Positions 9,195 to 18,755 of a stretch of 64,000 nucleotides of DNA are shown in pieces (positions within the stretch are counted from its first letter, which is position 1; the number at the start of each line of letters is the position of its first letter). Under the pieces are notes generated by a model. That model did no database searches, was not told where the DNA came from, and saw only the letters and a list, made by a program, of their open reading frames with translations. The DNA comes from Gammaproteobacteria bacterium. GTDB taxonomy: Bacteria > Pseudomonadota > Gammaproteobacteria > Pseudomonadales > JAUIET01. Where the stretch lies: NCBI GenBank assembly GCA_030429735.1, contig JAUIET010000004.1:372001-436000 (forward strand), given 5' to 3'. The translations under genes were made by a program, and so were the position numbers.

Positions 9195-9548
9195 CAAGTG
9201 ATATAACGCCCCATCGCCGATCAAAAAAGGAACGACTGTATTTTTACGCAAACCTTTCTGTAACCACGGATCAGCTGCAGCAATACTCTGGGCCTGTTCG
9301 AGATCACGGGCGTTCAACAGCATTGCGTAATCGCCCTCGTGAAACTCACCGTCCAGGCTCAGTAAGGGGCCACTGGCAATCAGCTGGCCGTTAGACTCCA
9401 GCTTCGCAAGGTATGCGCTGAACTCAGCTCGATAGGGGTTTACGTCAGTCAAGTTTCCAACAGCATGGCTCAGCACCCAATAGATTGGTTGGCGCTTGAA
9501 GCGACTGGTTTTGGCCAGCAGTGTGTTCGCAGAAACTTTATTCGACAT
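9180..9548 (-). CDS. YciI-like protein
   Basis: A small protein of the dimeric ferredoxin-like YciI family. The conserved core is seen in YRAEFSAYLAKLESNGQLIA, GPLLSLDGEFHEGDYAMLL and QAQSIAAADPWLQKGL, including the Asp-Pro pair common to the family. YciI proteins are thought to be small hydrolase- or dehalogenase-like enzymes or accessory domains; the substrate is unknown. The start is uncertain: an ATG at 9548 gives 122 residues, an in-frame TTG at 9569 seven more, and neither has a clear ribosome site. It carries an unusual 25-30 residue N-terminal extension before the family core begins at QPIYWVLSHAV. Confidence 0.72.
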   Translation of the reverse strand: MSNKVSANTLLAKTSRFKRQPIYWVLSHAVGNLTDVNPYRAEFSAYLAKLESNGQLIASGPLLSLDGEFHEGDYAMLLNARDLEQAQSIAAADPWLQKGLRKNTVVPFLIGDGALYHLLSDR

Positions 9549-9866
9549 ACAACAACTATCGGCCGACAATGGATACGCTTAAGTTGCACTGCCCGCATGG
9601 GCACCACCCAAAAACAGATCAACTATTGTTCAACCGTGCTGTATCAGTTAGGCATCAGCCGCTCAGCGATTGAATTTCAGCCAGGCTGATCACTACGCGA
9701 TCAAAACATGCTCGTTCCCCCGGTAAAGATCGATCAATGCCTGTTTTCTGCAGCCTTTTTCTAACGTATTTTTTTGCGTTTATGCGAATTGGTTCTATTC
9801 TTTTATTGAAACCAGTTCACTTTCGAAGTGACGAGTAATTCACTTAAGTAACGAGCGAGACGAGCG

Positions 9867-10619
9867 ATGAACCCGAATAATTCTAAACCTGCATTGATGG
9901 AAGTCGAAGAAGTAGAAACCAAACAAGATGCCAAGCAAGAGAAAAATACAGAGAAAGGCAAGGCTGACACTCCCAACGCAAAAGCAGATGCTGAGGCCGT
10001 TGCTGCTGCTAAAGAAGTGAAGGAAGAAGCAAGTATTCCCACACCCGCAGCTGATGACGACATGGCAAAAGTGCAGGAACTTCTGTTCGGAAATCAACTG
10101 CGCGCAGTCAACCAGAAAATCATGCTGGTCCATAAGGACTTCAAACAGTCCATGAGTGATCTTGATCGTAAGATTGAGCAACAGCTCGCCGACCAGGAAA
10201 CCATGATCAAGAAAGAGCTGGCCAATGTTGTTGATCAGCTCCGTGCTGAAACTAAAGCCCGTGAAAATGCCGTGGAAAACGCCGGCATGGAACTGCGCAA
10301 GTCCAGCAATAATTTGCAGGACAGAATTAATGCGATGGAAAAAACCCACTCTGCGGCGAAAACATCCATGGACGAGCAACTTGCACAGTCGGTTCGTGAC
10401 CTGGAGCGACAAATGCAAGAAACGCGAAGCGAACTGCAACGTCAACTGGACGGCACTCGAAACACGCTGGACGACAATAAAGTGGATCGTGCCGCTTTGT
10501 CAGAGTTGCTGGGTGGTATTGCCCAGCAAATCAGTTCAATTGACAAGATCCCGACTGTCACGCAACGCAGCGATGCGGCAAACTCTTCCAGTGATGCGCC
10601 AAGGTCAGGTGCTGCCTGA
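9867..10619 (+). CDS. Acidic coiled-coil protein of unknown function
   Basis: A 250-residue cytosolic protein in three parts: a Lys/Glu/Ala-rich disordered N-terminus (about residues 1-65), a long heptad-patterned coiled coil (about 70-210) starting at ELLFGNQLRAVNQK, and a short terminal block KVDRAALSELLGGIAQQI followed by a Ser/Ala tail. The pairing of a LLFG block with a DRAALSELL block at the end of the coil recurs in uncharacterised proteobacterial and cyanobacterial proteins, to my recollection, and may be an interaction motif. No signal peptide or membrane segment. A scaffold or structural role is only an inference. Transcription ends at the terminator just downstream. Confidence 0.7.
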   Translation: MNPNNSKPALMEVEEVETKQDAKQEKNTEKGKADTPNAKADAEAVAAAKEVKEEASIPTPAADDDMAKVQELLFGNQLRAVNQKIMLVHKDFKQSMSDLDRKIEQQLADQETMIKKELANVVDQLRAETKARENAVENAGMELRKSSNNLQDRINAMEKTHSAAKTSMDEQLAQSVRDLERQMQETRSELQRQLDGTRNTLDDNKVDRAALSELLGGIAQQISSIDKIPTVTQRSDAANSSSDAPRSGAA

Positions 10620-10644
10620 CACGCAAATCGTTTAAGCGCTCGCT

Positions 10645-10680
10645 AAAAGGCCAATGCCCTCAGGGACTTTGGCCTTTTTT
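10645..10680 (+). terminator. Rho-independent terminator of the coiled-coil gene
   Basis: AAAAGGCCAA (10645-10654) pairs with TTGGCCTTTT (10669-10678) around a 14-base loop, and the stem runs into a T tract. Being A/T-flanked on both sides it could also stop transcription arriving from the minus-strand helicase gene. Confidence 0.9.
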
Positions 10681-10708
10681 ATTGGAAGCGTATTGGCTTT
10701 TTTATGGG

Positions 10709-13700
10709 TTAGTCTATCTCAATCAGAACTTGCTGCAGAACAAAATAAACAGCAAGCCGGCGTGGTGTTGTAAAAGCCCGCCGGTAGCGCTGCAGCTGCG
10801 GCAGATGACTATTCGCAAGTTGCTGTAAATCCTGTTCCGTGGCTGCCTCGTTCAGGTGGATCTTGTAATCGATAATCCATGCATGACCGGAGCTGTCTTC
10901 TACTTCCCGATCCAGCACAATGCTCGTTACTTCCTCTCCGTCGAAAAGGCGAAACTCTATTTCCGAGCGACCGCCATGAAAAACCCACTGGTGTCGGCGG
11001 TCTTGTCTGGCTGCATTGAGCGCTTTTTCGACCCACTCGGTCGCGTCATTCAGGTCGCTTCGTAAACCGTTAGCAAGCAGCTGGGTTTTGATTCTTACGC
11101 GCTGGTCCTTGTCCGATATTTGCCAATACTGATCCTGGTCATGCGCTAACTGCTGCAGGTTCCTGTGCACAACTACACCGATGCAACGCTCAAATAGGTG
11201 TCTGGCATCATCAGTGGACGGCAGAACCCAGTCTGTGGGTTTACTGAGGTTATTCGGTACCTCGGATGGTGCACCATCATGCACACCTCGCTCAGCGTTT
11301 TGTAAGGTTTTTAAGGCACCAAGGTCCAGACAGTGTTTCTTTGAGTTTGCCGATAATGGCCGCGGGCTGCCAGCCACACCGCTTTCAATGACATTCGGAC
11401 TTTCTATCCGAGTTGCGGGAACCGGCAGATGCTGCCATAACAATGCGGCCAACGAAGTGCTGGCGTTTTGATCCGGTTTAGAAGATTCAAAACCACGGTA
11501 CACATACAGTCTTTTTCGGGCGCGGGAACAGGCAACATACAGTAGACGCGCGGCTTCATGGCGAGCTTGAATACGATTTTGCTCTCGCACATAGTCGTAG
11601 GCACTGCGTGTGGCATACCTGTTTTTTTCCGGCACGCCAAGCAGTAAAGCGGACTCAGTAGGCGAAACAAATTGCTCAGTCCAGCTCAACAACTCAGCAC
11701 CCTCACTCTTAACACCCAGGTCCAATGCCGGCAAAAGTACACTGTCAAATTCAAGTCCCTTTGCCTTATGCATTGTCATTAACTCGACCGCGCCGCTGTC
11801 GGTGTTTACAGCAGCGCTCGTTCTAAGTTGCGCCATGTGCTCATCAATCTGCTCCCAGCAAACTGCACCTAACGCGCTGTTCAGAGTAAGAAGCTCAGCG
11901 TGATATCTCCGAATGGCCGTTTGATCCTGCCGGTCGGAATAAATCACATCACCTCCCAGGTATTTCCAAAGTCCGACCACATCGTTGACCAATGATTTTC
12001 GCTGCCGACGCTTGATCATCACTTCGTACGCAGCAAGAAAAACTGTTAGGCGTTGTTTCGATGCTTGCTCCAGGCTATCAGTCTGCTCAGCCAGCTTGAT
12101 CGACTTAAATACGTCATAACGACTGTAATGAGAGATTTGCAGCAAATCCGCCAGGGGCAGGTCCATAAGCGGAGAGCGTAAGAAAGCATACCAGGCAAGC
12201 TGATCAGCCGGGTTCAGCAGCAAGCGAGTGAGGTTTAGTAAATCGGCGACGACAGGTTTGTCAATAAAGCGGTCAAACTCTGTGAAGGCGACATCAACTC
12301 CGGCCGCGCGCAAGGCCGGCAGAAAATGATTCGCGTGGCGTCGATTTCGTACTAAAATCGCGATACTGTCATTCGGGTATGAAGACTGAAGCACCCGAAC
12401 TCTATTCGCCACATACGCAGCCTCAATGCGGCGATCAGGGTCCTGATCAATGGCAAACTCGTAAGCATGTACCTCGCTGTCTGGCTCTGCTGGCGACCTG
12501 GTACAGGATGTTGCCACATACGCAGGTGCATTGTGGCGTAAATCATCCTTGCCGGGGAAAACGTGCTTAAAACAATGATTCAACCACTCAATGATTGGCT
12601 CATGCGAGCGAAAGTTTGATTGCAAATCGAGGTTTTCGCAGCCTACTCCGGCAAGCCCAAATTGGCGCGCGTGCATGAATAGGGCCACACGCGCGTTGCG
12701 GAACGAGTAGATCGACTGCATGGCGTCGCCCACTAAAAATAGACTGCGCCCGGAATTATCTGTTTCCGACCACTCCTGGCAGATACGGTCCAGTAAATCG
12801 TATTGCAGCTGCGAAGTATCCTGAAATTCGTCCACTAAAATGTGCTGGATACTGTAGTCCAGCTTCATCGCCAGATCACTGTTGTCAGCTAAAGCCTCCA
12901 ACGCCTGCAGACTGGTCGCGACGAAATCAACTTGCTGATTTTTCTGGAATTCCAGTTCAAGGTAGGCCATGGCAAGGTGCAGTACGTTCATCAAACTGCC
13001 AAGCAATGGTTGATGGCGCCTGATGTCTTGAGGATCGGGGAGAATATGCAGTTCTGCCAGAATCGCGAAGGCGTCTTCATTTTCACCAATGTGCGCTACC
13101 AAGGCCTTGAAGTCGTCCACGGTGTATTGTGGTTTGTTTTTCTTTGCCGGAAAGCCCTGCCTGATATTGACCGTTGCTCTCAAGCTGCCCTGCTTCGTTA
13201 GCAGAAATTGCGCTACCACCCGCCATTTTGGCAGTTCTTTTACTGTAGGCTTGGGTAGTGCGCTCATGACTTCGTCGCATTCATTCAACAGCACATCGCC
13301 GCCAAGCTCATGCAACTGGCTGTTTGCAAAATTGATCAGGCTGCACAATTCGCTCTGAAATGGGTATAACAACTCATGAGCTTTGTGTAATGTGAATTCC
13401 ACTTGCTCGCAGAACCACTGGTGCAACACCTCAACGGCCTGCTCGGGGTTTCCTTGCATGCTCGCAAACAAGCCGCGCCACTGATCTCTTTTTGCCAGCA
13501 TTTCAGTCAACAGTGAGGCCACGTGACTCACTCGAACATTCATATGCAGTAGCAGGTGCTGCAGCGATTCGGAATGCTCCGAAGCAGAACCGAGATGGTC
13601 TAACACATGCTCTATTGCCTGTCGATAGAGTATGTCGGGGCGTTCAGCCGGACTGGCCGCGCCACCGAACCGACTCGCTATCGGCATCTGACGCACCAAC

Positions 13701-14077
13701 GACGCACTAAAGGCATCAAACGTGTACACCCGCAAACGGGCCGGATTGTCGAGCAAGCCCCATTGTCGTTCATTATCGGCTCGTAAAGCAGCCTGCGCTA
13801 GCTGCATCGTCTTTTGTCGATGGGCTGGCAAGTCATTCGGTGGCTTATCAATTGCTTTTGCCTCGGTCAAGGCGGTTAAAATGCGCGCTCGCATCTCCGC
13901 TACGGCTTTGCGCGTGAACGTGATCGCCAGAATGGCTTCGGGTTGCTCAACAACGGCCAGCAACGACAAATAGCGCTGCGTGAGCAGTTCTGTTTTTCCG
14001 CTGCCGGCCGGCGCGGTGACAGTAAATGAACTGCGCGGGTCGATTGCCCGTTCACGGGCCCGGGCGTCGATAATCAC
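10709..14077 (-). CDS. AddA-like UvrD/Rep helicase with C-terminal PD-(D/E)XK nuclease
   Basis: A 1122-residue superfamily 1A helicase-nuclease, the predicted motor subunit of a two-gene double-strand-break repair enzyme. Visible motifs: Walker A TAPAGSGKTELL (about residues 23-34), ITFTRKAVAEMRARI (Ia), ILVDEFQDTSQLQ (II), LVGDAMQSIYSFR (III), LMTMHKAKGLEFDSVLLP (V) and LLYVACSRARKRLYV (VI). The C-terminal RecB-type nuclease is present: a Glu in SEIEFRLF, VLDREVED, then WIIDYKI. Its start overlaps the stop of the upstream nuclease gene by four bases (ATGA). Both subunits thus look catalytically intact, as in AddAB. Confidence 0.9.
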   Translation of the reverse strand: MIIDARARERAIDPRSSFTVTAPAGSGKTELLTQRYLSLLAVVEQPEAILAITFTRKAVAEMRARILTALTEAKAIDKPPNDLPAHRQKTMQLAQAALRADNERQWGLLDNPARLRVYTFDAFSASLVRQMPIASRFGGAASPAERPDILYRQAIEHVLDHLGSASEHSESLQHLLLHMNVRVSHVASLLTEMLAKRDQWRGLFASMQGNPEQAVEVLHQWFCEQVEFTLHKAHELLYPFQSELCSLINFANSQLHELGGDVLLNECDEVMSALPKPTVKELPKWRVVAQFLLTKQGSLRATVNIRQGFPAKKNKPQYTVDDFKALVAHIGENEDAFAILAELHILPDPQDIRRHQPLLGSLMNVLHLAMAYLELEFQKNQQVDFVATSLQALEALADNSDLAMKLDYSIQHILVDEFQDTSQLQYDLLDRICQEWSETDNSGRSLFLVGDAMQSIYSFRNARVALFMHARQFGLAGVGCENLDLQSNFRSHEPIIEWLNHCFKHVFPGKDDLRHNAPAYVATSCTRSPAEPDSEVHAYEFAIDQDPDRRIEAAYVANRVRVLQSSYPNDSIAILVRNRRHANHFLPALRAAGVDVAFTEFDRFIDKPVVADLLNLTRLLLNPADQLAWYAFLRSPLMDLPLADLLQISHYSRYDVFKSIKLAEQTDSLEQASKQRLTVFLAAYEVMIKRRQRKSLVNDVVGLWKYLGGDVIYSDRQDQTAIRRYHAELLTLNSALGAVCWEQIDEHMAQLRTSAAVNTDSGAVELMTMHKAKGLEFDSVLLPALDLGVKSEGAELLSWTEQFVSPTESALLLGVPEKNRYATRSAYDYVREQNRIQARHEAARLLYVACSRARKRLYVYRGFESSKPDQNASTSLAALLWQHLPVPATRIESPNVIESGVAGSPRPLSANSKKHCLDLGALKTLQNAERGVHDGAPSEVPNNLSKPTDWVLPSTDDARHLFERCIGVVVHRNLQQLAHDQDQYWQISDKDQRVRIKTQLLANGLRSDLNDATEWVEKALNAARQDRRHQWVFHGGRSEIEFRLFDGEEVTSIVLDREVEDSSGHAWIIDYKIHLNEAATEQDLQQLANSHLPQLQRYRRAFTTPRRLAVYFVLQQVLIEID

Positions 14078-16839
14078 GCGCCAGCCCCATCTATCGAAAA
14101 GCGGCAGACGCTCGCATAATCACATTGCCTGCACGTTTGCAAACCTTTGGCCGGCTCGGTGTTCGCTTCGCCGGCAATGAAAGATTGGTCCAAGTAAGCA
14201 ATTTGTTCGCGCCACATCTCGATTTGTTCGGACCATTGTTGCGCCCTGCTTTCATCGTCCTGCTCCCACTTAAGCAGGCGTCTTTGCAACGGCATATCGG
14301 TGTACTTTGCCCGACCTGCACCAATCCATCCGCAGGCTTGGTCGTCGATACGGCAAATAGCACCACCACTAGCCTGTTCTCCACCGGCCGAACGGTAACG
14401 CAACAAATACAAAGCGAGCTGCGGCGCCAGCACGGGTGCCTGCATGGCATCTTTCTCACTGACGATGCCGCTTTTATACTCCAGCAATAACAGGCTGCCA
14501 TCATCCAGCACGTCGACACGGTCGATGCGTAAAATTGCGTCGCGCCCGGCTATTGTCGTTTCGACAGCACACTCCAAATCAAGCACAGTAAAGGGTTCAC
14601 GCTGCATTTCATACCGCAACCATTCAGCTATAATGGCGCGCAGACGATGCGACTCAACCCCGAGATACTTTAACGAATCACGGCCGCGAAGCCGTCGCCT
14701 GGCATTGCCCACAGCGGTATCAACGGATTGTTCAATAAGCGCCTCCAGCGCTTGCGAACCGATACTTTTCAGCGAACTCGAGCTCCTGGCTTCGCGCCAG
14801 AAAACTTCCATAGCGTCGTGCAATAGGATCCCGCGTTCTCGACCATCAAGACCCAAGCGCATCGGCTCAAAGGGGCGAACATGCAAGCGGTGACGTGCAA
14901 ACGCGCGGAATGGGCAGGCCGCCTGGTCGGTCAACACACTGCTTGTCGCGCGCAGGGCTTCATGCTCAGAGAGTGGCACCGCCTGTAACGAAACACTACG
15001 TGGTTTGCCATCGCGGCCCGGCGGGGATCGCGAGGGTTCTGCCAAGTCCGCAGCCGTATCGATTTGAGCAGACGTGATGAATTGGCCGCTGATTAACGTA
15101 CTTGGCAAAACATCCGACTGCCCGTCATGCGCGGCGACACTGCAGGTCAAAAATTGCGACTGCTGTCTGTAGCGCTGCAACAATCGTTGCGCGAACTCGG
15201 TCTCGCGCTGTGCGTCACAATGCGGCATTCGTAACTGGCGCTGGAGCGCATAGGGTATGTACGGGGATGGCTTGGGGTTGGCGGGCCACTGCCCCAGAGA
15301 AAAGTCGCACAGGTGCGCATGGCTGAACGGCAAACCGGCGCCCTCCAGCATGCCCAGAATCTGCACCCTGGAGTCACTGGTTTGTGCCTGAAAGACCTGT
15401 GCTCGAAGCACTTCCTGCAGCAGCTTTAGAGCTTGTACCGGGGTGATATTCTCACTCGGCAGGAATCGCAGTGCAGCGAGTGTCTGGCTATTGCGCAACG
15501 CCTCATTGAACCCACTCAATTGTTGATACTCTACCGAATCGATGCCTCTAACACCGGGCCAACCCGCAGCGATAAGCTGCTGCTGGAAGCATTGCAGATG
15601 ATCGTTAAAAGGCGCTGAGCCAAGTTCACGGCTCAGACGGCGCGCCTGGGTCAGGGCCTCACTCAAGGACAGAATGCAGCTGTCGTCCACAGGCTGCTTT
15701 GTCTGCTGTATCGAACAGATGCGTTCCGCTTCCCTGAGAATCGTGCCCAAAGCAAGCTCAGAGTCACCGTAGGCTCTCAAACGATGCTCCAGCTGGTACA
15801 AAGCGGCCATATCAAGACCATACGAATGCATGAGAAAAGGTGAATAGAGTAATTGCGGCAACGCCGTACTTGGCATGGGCCGCAATACCCAATTCAGCAA
15901 TGTGAGAGCCGCTTGTATCACCGGAGTACTCGCCAAAGAGACTCCCACCGATATATTAAACGGTGCGACCTGACGCCTGGCGAACGGGCTACTGATGTTT
16001 GGCGTGAACACCCGCTCGAAGCAGCTCTCCACATACGGCCGCCGTAACTCCAGTTGTGGCACTATTACCGCCACCCGGGCCTGTGCATCGTTACTGACAA
16101 TGCGGTGAGCCCAAGCGGCTGCAGCCTGCAGTTCGGTATCGAAGTCCGGGTAGCGCGTGACCTCCAATGGCTGCGCTTCGGCATTGCTGTCGATGTTAAG
16201 CTGAACTAGCTGCCACCTTGCTTGCCATTGTTGTAACAGGTGCGAATGAGCAGGTAAAACCTCTTCAAAGCCATACAGTAAAATCTGTCCTGACAGTGGC
16301 GACGCAAGCTCGCCCAACAACCCCGGTATCTGCGACGCGGAGATCGCACCTATTTGCTTACATTTGGCAAGCATGTGATCACACACCGATAGAAAGAAAG
16401 CGCCATTGTCGTTGAGTTGAAACGCTGAACGCTGTGAGGAACAGTTGAGATCAACACTCCACTGACAGATCACTTGCCAGGCCTGCATCAGTTGCTGAGC
16501 GGCCGATTCAGGCGCTATAAATTCTGTGTCCAGGCTGGCGAGCATGGCCTGACGCCACAGTTCGAGTTCTTCCGCAGGGCTCAGCACCCAATACTGCCGA
16601 CACGGGTCCACGCCTGCGGCGGTTGCATTTTCCCACAGCCGCAGCAACCAGGCGGAAACAGTCATTACAGGCGGTGCTAACCAGCTTTCTTGATCGCCCG
16701 TTAACTCAATAAGGTCTCGCTGTCGCTGAAGTTGCTGGGCGATCCGCTGGTTTGGGGTCAGAATAAGGCTGTGTTCCAGCGCAAACAGATCACTTAAACC
16801 ACTGACGAAGGCTATATTACTGGCGTCACTCACTGTCAA
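14074..16839 (-). CDS. AddB-like PD-(D/E)XK nuclease (probable DNA repair protein)
   Basis: The 921-residue partner of the downstream helicase. The N-terminal part is a degenerate helicase fold: LILTPNQRIAQQLQRQRDL stands where Walker A would be and lacks the GKT. The C-terminus carries a RecB-type nuclease (RIDRVDVLDDGSLLLLEYKSG) with an AddB-like four-cysteine cluster, one Cys before the domain (TDQAACPFRAFARH) and three after it (CRQCDYASVCRF, spacing C-x2-C-x5-C), expected to hold a [4Fe-4S] cluster. This is the protein class annotated as 'probable DNA repair protein' in Pseudomonas relatives. It is cotranscribed and translationally coupled with the AddA-like gene. Confidence 0.88.
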   Translation of the reverse strand: MTVSDASNIAFVSGLSDLFALEHSLILTPNQRIAQQLQRQRDLIELTGDQESWLAPPVMTVSAWLLRLWENATAAGVDPCRQYWVLSPAEELELWRQAMLASLDTEFIAPESAAQQLMQAWQVICQWSVDLNCSSQRSAFQLNDNGAFFLSVCDHMLAKCKQIGAISASQIPGLLGELASPLSGQILLYGFEEVLPAHSHLLQQWQARWQLVQLNIDSNAEAQPLEVTRYPDFDTELQAAAAWAHRIVSNDAQARVAVIVPQLELRRPYVESCFERVFTPNISSPFARRQVAPFNISVGVSLASTPVIQAALTLLNWVLRPMPSTALPQLLYSPFLMHSYGLDMAALYQLEHRLRAYGDSELALGTILREAERICSIQQTKQPVDDSCILSLSEALTQARRLSRELGSAPFNDHLQCFQQQLIAAGWPGVRGIDSVEYQQLSGFNEALRNSQTLAALRFLPSENITPVQALKLLQEVLRAQVFQAQTSDSRVQILGMLEGAGLPFSHAHLCDFSLGQWPANPKPSPYIPYALQRQLRMPHCDAQRETEFAQRLLQRYRQQSQFLTCSVAAHDGQSDVLPSTLISGQFITSAQIDTAADLAEPSRSPPGRDGKPRSVSLQAVPLSEHEALRATSSVLTDQAACPFRAFARHRLHVRPFEPMRLGLDGRERGILLHDAMEVFWREARSSSSLKSIGSQALEALIEQSVDTAVGNARRRLRGRDSLKYLGVESHRLRAIIAEWLRYEMQREPFTVLDLECAVETTIAGRDAILRIDRVDVLDDGSLLLLEYKSGIVSEKDAMQAPVLAPQLALYLLRYRSAGGEQASGGAICRIDDQACGWIGAGRAKYTDMPLQRRLLKWEQDDESRAQQWSEQIEMWREQIAYLDQSFIAGEANTEPAKGLQTCRQCDYASVCRFSIDGAGA

Positions 16840-16959
16840 TATCGCTTTTTAATAAGGGCGCTTATGGTTTACCATTCGCGACCTTAAATCACGGCGCACT
16901 GGTGTCAGCTAGAGGCCGTAGTGTAATACAGTCGCGCACCGCTGACCTATCGAGGAATC

Positions 16960-18045
16960 ATGAACAGCCCGGAATTTGATGCATCTTTGCACAATGTCAA
17001 TATCAGCTCGCAGGCCGTGTTACCTACACCGGCTGCGCTGAAACAAGCACTGCCAATCAGCGCACGCGCGGCACAGACAGTAGCGCAGGGGCGAACCACT
17101 ATTAAGCAGATACTGCAGCGCAAAGACCCGAGATTGTTCGTGGTGCTGGGCCCTTGTTCTATTCACGATGTCGACGCGGCAATGGAATATGCGAACAAGT
17201 TGAAGACGCTGGCCGATGAAGTGGCAGATACTCTGTACCTGGTAATGCGCGTTTATTTTGAGAAGCCGCGAACAACCACCGGTTGGAAGGGGCTAATCAA
17301 CGACCCGTACATGAATGATTCCTTCGAGATTGAAGACGGTCTGCGCATTGGACGTCGTTTGTTGCTGGATATCAGCGAACTCGGCCTGCCAACCTCCACC
17401 GAAGCGCTGGACCCCATTTCGCCGCAGTACCTGCAAGACCTTATTTGCTGGTCTGCCATTGGTGCGCGAACGACAGAGTCGCAAACCCATCGTGAGATGG
17501 CCAGCGGTTTATCCTCTGCCGTTGGCTTTAAAAATGGCACCGACGGCGGCCTCAAAGTGGCCATTAATGCACTCCAATCGGTGGCCAAACCTCACCGGTT
17601 TTTGGGCATCAATGAGCACGGCCAGGTGGCCGTAACCCACACGAGCGGCAATGAGCAGGCTCATATCGTGTTACGCGGGGGCAGCGATGGGCCCAACTAC
17701 GATTCTGTGCACGTGAGTTTGGCTGAGAAAGCGCTAAAAGAGGCCAATGTTGCACCAAATATTATGGTTGATTGTAGCCACGCCAACTCAAACAAAGACG
17801 CCAATCTGCAACCCCTGGTAATGGATAATGTTGCGAACCAGATTCTAGCTGGCAATCAGTCGATTGTTGGCTTGATGGTCGAAAGTAATTTGCAGTTCGG
17901 CAGACAGGACATACCTGCAGACCTGAAAGACTTGCAATACGGTGTATCTGTGACCGACGCATGCATCGATTGGGCAACAACGGAAACGTCTGTGCGATCA
18001 ATGCGTGACAAGCTGGCAGCGGCGCTTGCGCAGCGGGTTACTTGA
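16960..18045 (+). CDS. 3-deoxy-7-phosphoheptulonate (DAHP) synthase, class I
   Basis: Catalyses the first step of the shikimate pathway, joining phosphoenolpyruvate and erythrose 4-phosphate. At 361 residues it has the length of the AroF/AroG/AroH group. Diagnostic stretches: [10 protein letters not shown] with the metal Cys, [47 protein letters not shown], and [10 protein letters not shown] with the metal His. Which aromatic amino acid inhibits it cannot be settled by eye, so no isozyme letter is given. Start ATG 16960 follows GAGGAA. Its last 8 bases overlap the 3' end of the convergent nfuA. Confidence 0.93.
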   Translation: MNSPEFDASLHNVNISSQAVLPTPAALKQALPISARAAQTVAQGRTTIKQILQRKDPRLFVVLGPCSIHDVDAAMEYANKLKTLADEVADTLYLVMRVYFEKPRTTTGWKGLINDPYMNDSFEIEDGLRIGRRLLLDISELGLPTSTEALDPISPQYLQDLICWSAIGARTTESQTHREMASGLSSAVGFKNGTDGGLKVAINALQSVAKPHRFLGINEHGQVAVTHTSGNEQAHIVLRGGSDGPNYDSVHVSLAEKALKEANVAPNIMVDCSHANSNKDANLQPLVMDNVANQILAGNQSIVGLMVESNLQFGRQDIPADLKDLQYGVSVTDACIDWATTETSVRSMRDKLAAALAQRVT

Positions 18046-18619
18046 AGTAAGCGTTGCTTCTGTCGGTGTGGTCGGTTACGTCACGCACTGAGTTCAAACC
18101 CACCACTTGCTCAAGCAGAGTTTTTTCGACACCGTCCTTCAGGGTGGCATCAACCATGCCGCAGCCCTGGCAACCACCACCAAACTGCAAGACCGCAACC
18201 CCCTCCTCGACCACTTCAATCAAGCTGACTTCGCCGCCATGAGCCGCCAGGGCCGGGTTCACTTCGTTGTACAGTACGTAGTTGATACGGTCTTCGATCG
18301 GGCTGTCGTCATTGACTCGAGGCATTTTCGAATTCGGTGCTTTAATGGTTAGCTGACCGCCCATTTTGTCTTGATCGTAGTCAACGACCGCGTCTTCAAG
18401 AAATGCTTCACTGCGTTTCTCGAAAAATGCATCAAATTTAACGAAGCCCACTTTGACATCGTCTTCACGAACGTCTTCTTCACGGCAATAAGCGATGCAG
18501 GTCTCTGCTCGTGGTGTACCGGGGTCGTTGATAAAAATGCGAATTCCCAGCACTTCGCCGTCTTGCTTGTCGAGCAAGCCCGCCAGATAGTCAATTGCCG
18601 GCTCAGTAATCGTAATCAT
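18038..18619 (-). CDS. nfuA: Fe-S cluster carrier protein NfuA
   Basis: Carries and delivers [4Fe-4S] clusters to apo-enzymes, especially under oxidative stress. The 193 residues have an A-type-like N-terminal domain (degenerate, without the usual metal cysteines; only the Cys of [12 protein letters not shown] is near) and a C-terminal Nfu domain with the cluster-binding CxxC in [12 protein letters not shown]. Length and architecture match E. coli NfuA. Its own promoter must lie in the short spacer shared with the divergent metH (18620-18755). Confidence 0.95.
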   Translation of the reverse strand: MITITEPAIDYLAGLLDKQDGEVLGIRIFINDPGTPRAETCIAYCREEDVREDDVKVGFVKFDAFFEKRSEAFLEDAVVDYDQDKMGGQLTIKAPNSKMPRVNDDSPIEDRINYVLYNEVNPALAAHGGEVSLIEVVEEGVAVLQFGGGCQGCGMVDATLKDGVEKTLLEQVVGLNSVRDVTDHTDRSNAYFK

Positions 18620-18755
18620 ACTAGTCTCTCCATCAACCCGTCATTCTACCGGATAGTACCAACGGTGTCCCGCTGCGCTACTATTCTTGTTAAAATACGG
18701 CGTTGATTTATCACTGTGCGCCTCCGCCGCACCTTAACAAACCGAAACCCTCCCT

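Noticed and set aside
9465-9689. 74-codon frame between the YciI-like and coiled-coil genes
   Set aside because: No ribosome site, no recognisable domain, and the first part overlaps the YciI-like gene. The 9570-9866 spacer otherwise holds only AT-rich sequence near the coiled-coil start.
9840-10445. 201-codon minus-strand open frame opposite the coiled-coil gene
   Set aside because: It is a Phe/His/Leu-rich mirror of Lys/Glu/Gln codons on the plus strand, the usual artefact opposite coiled coils; the plus-strand frame has the terminator.
18620-18755. Cobalamin or S-adenosylhomocysteine riboswitch upstream of metH
   Set aside because: The 136-base spacer is too short and lacks a B12 box or recognisable SAH aptamer pattern.
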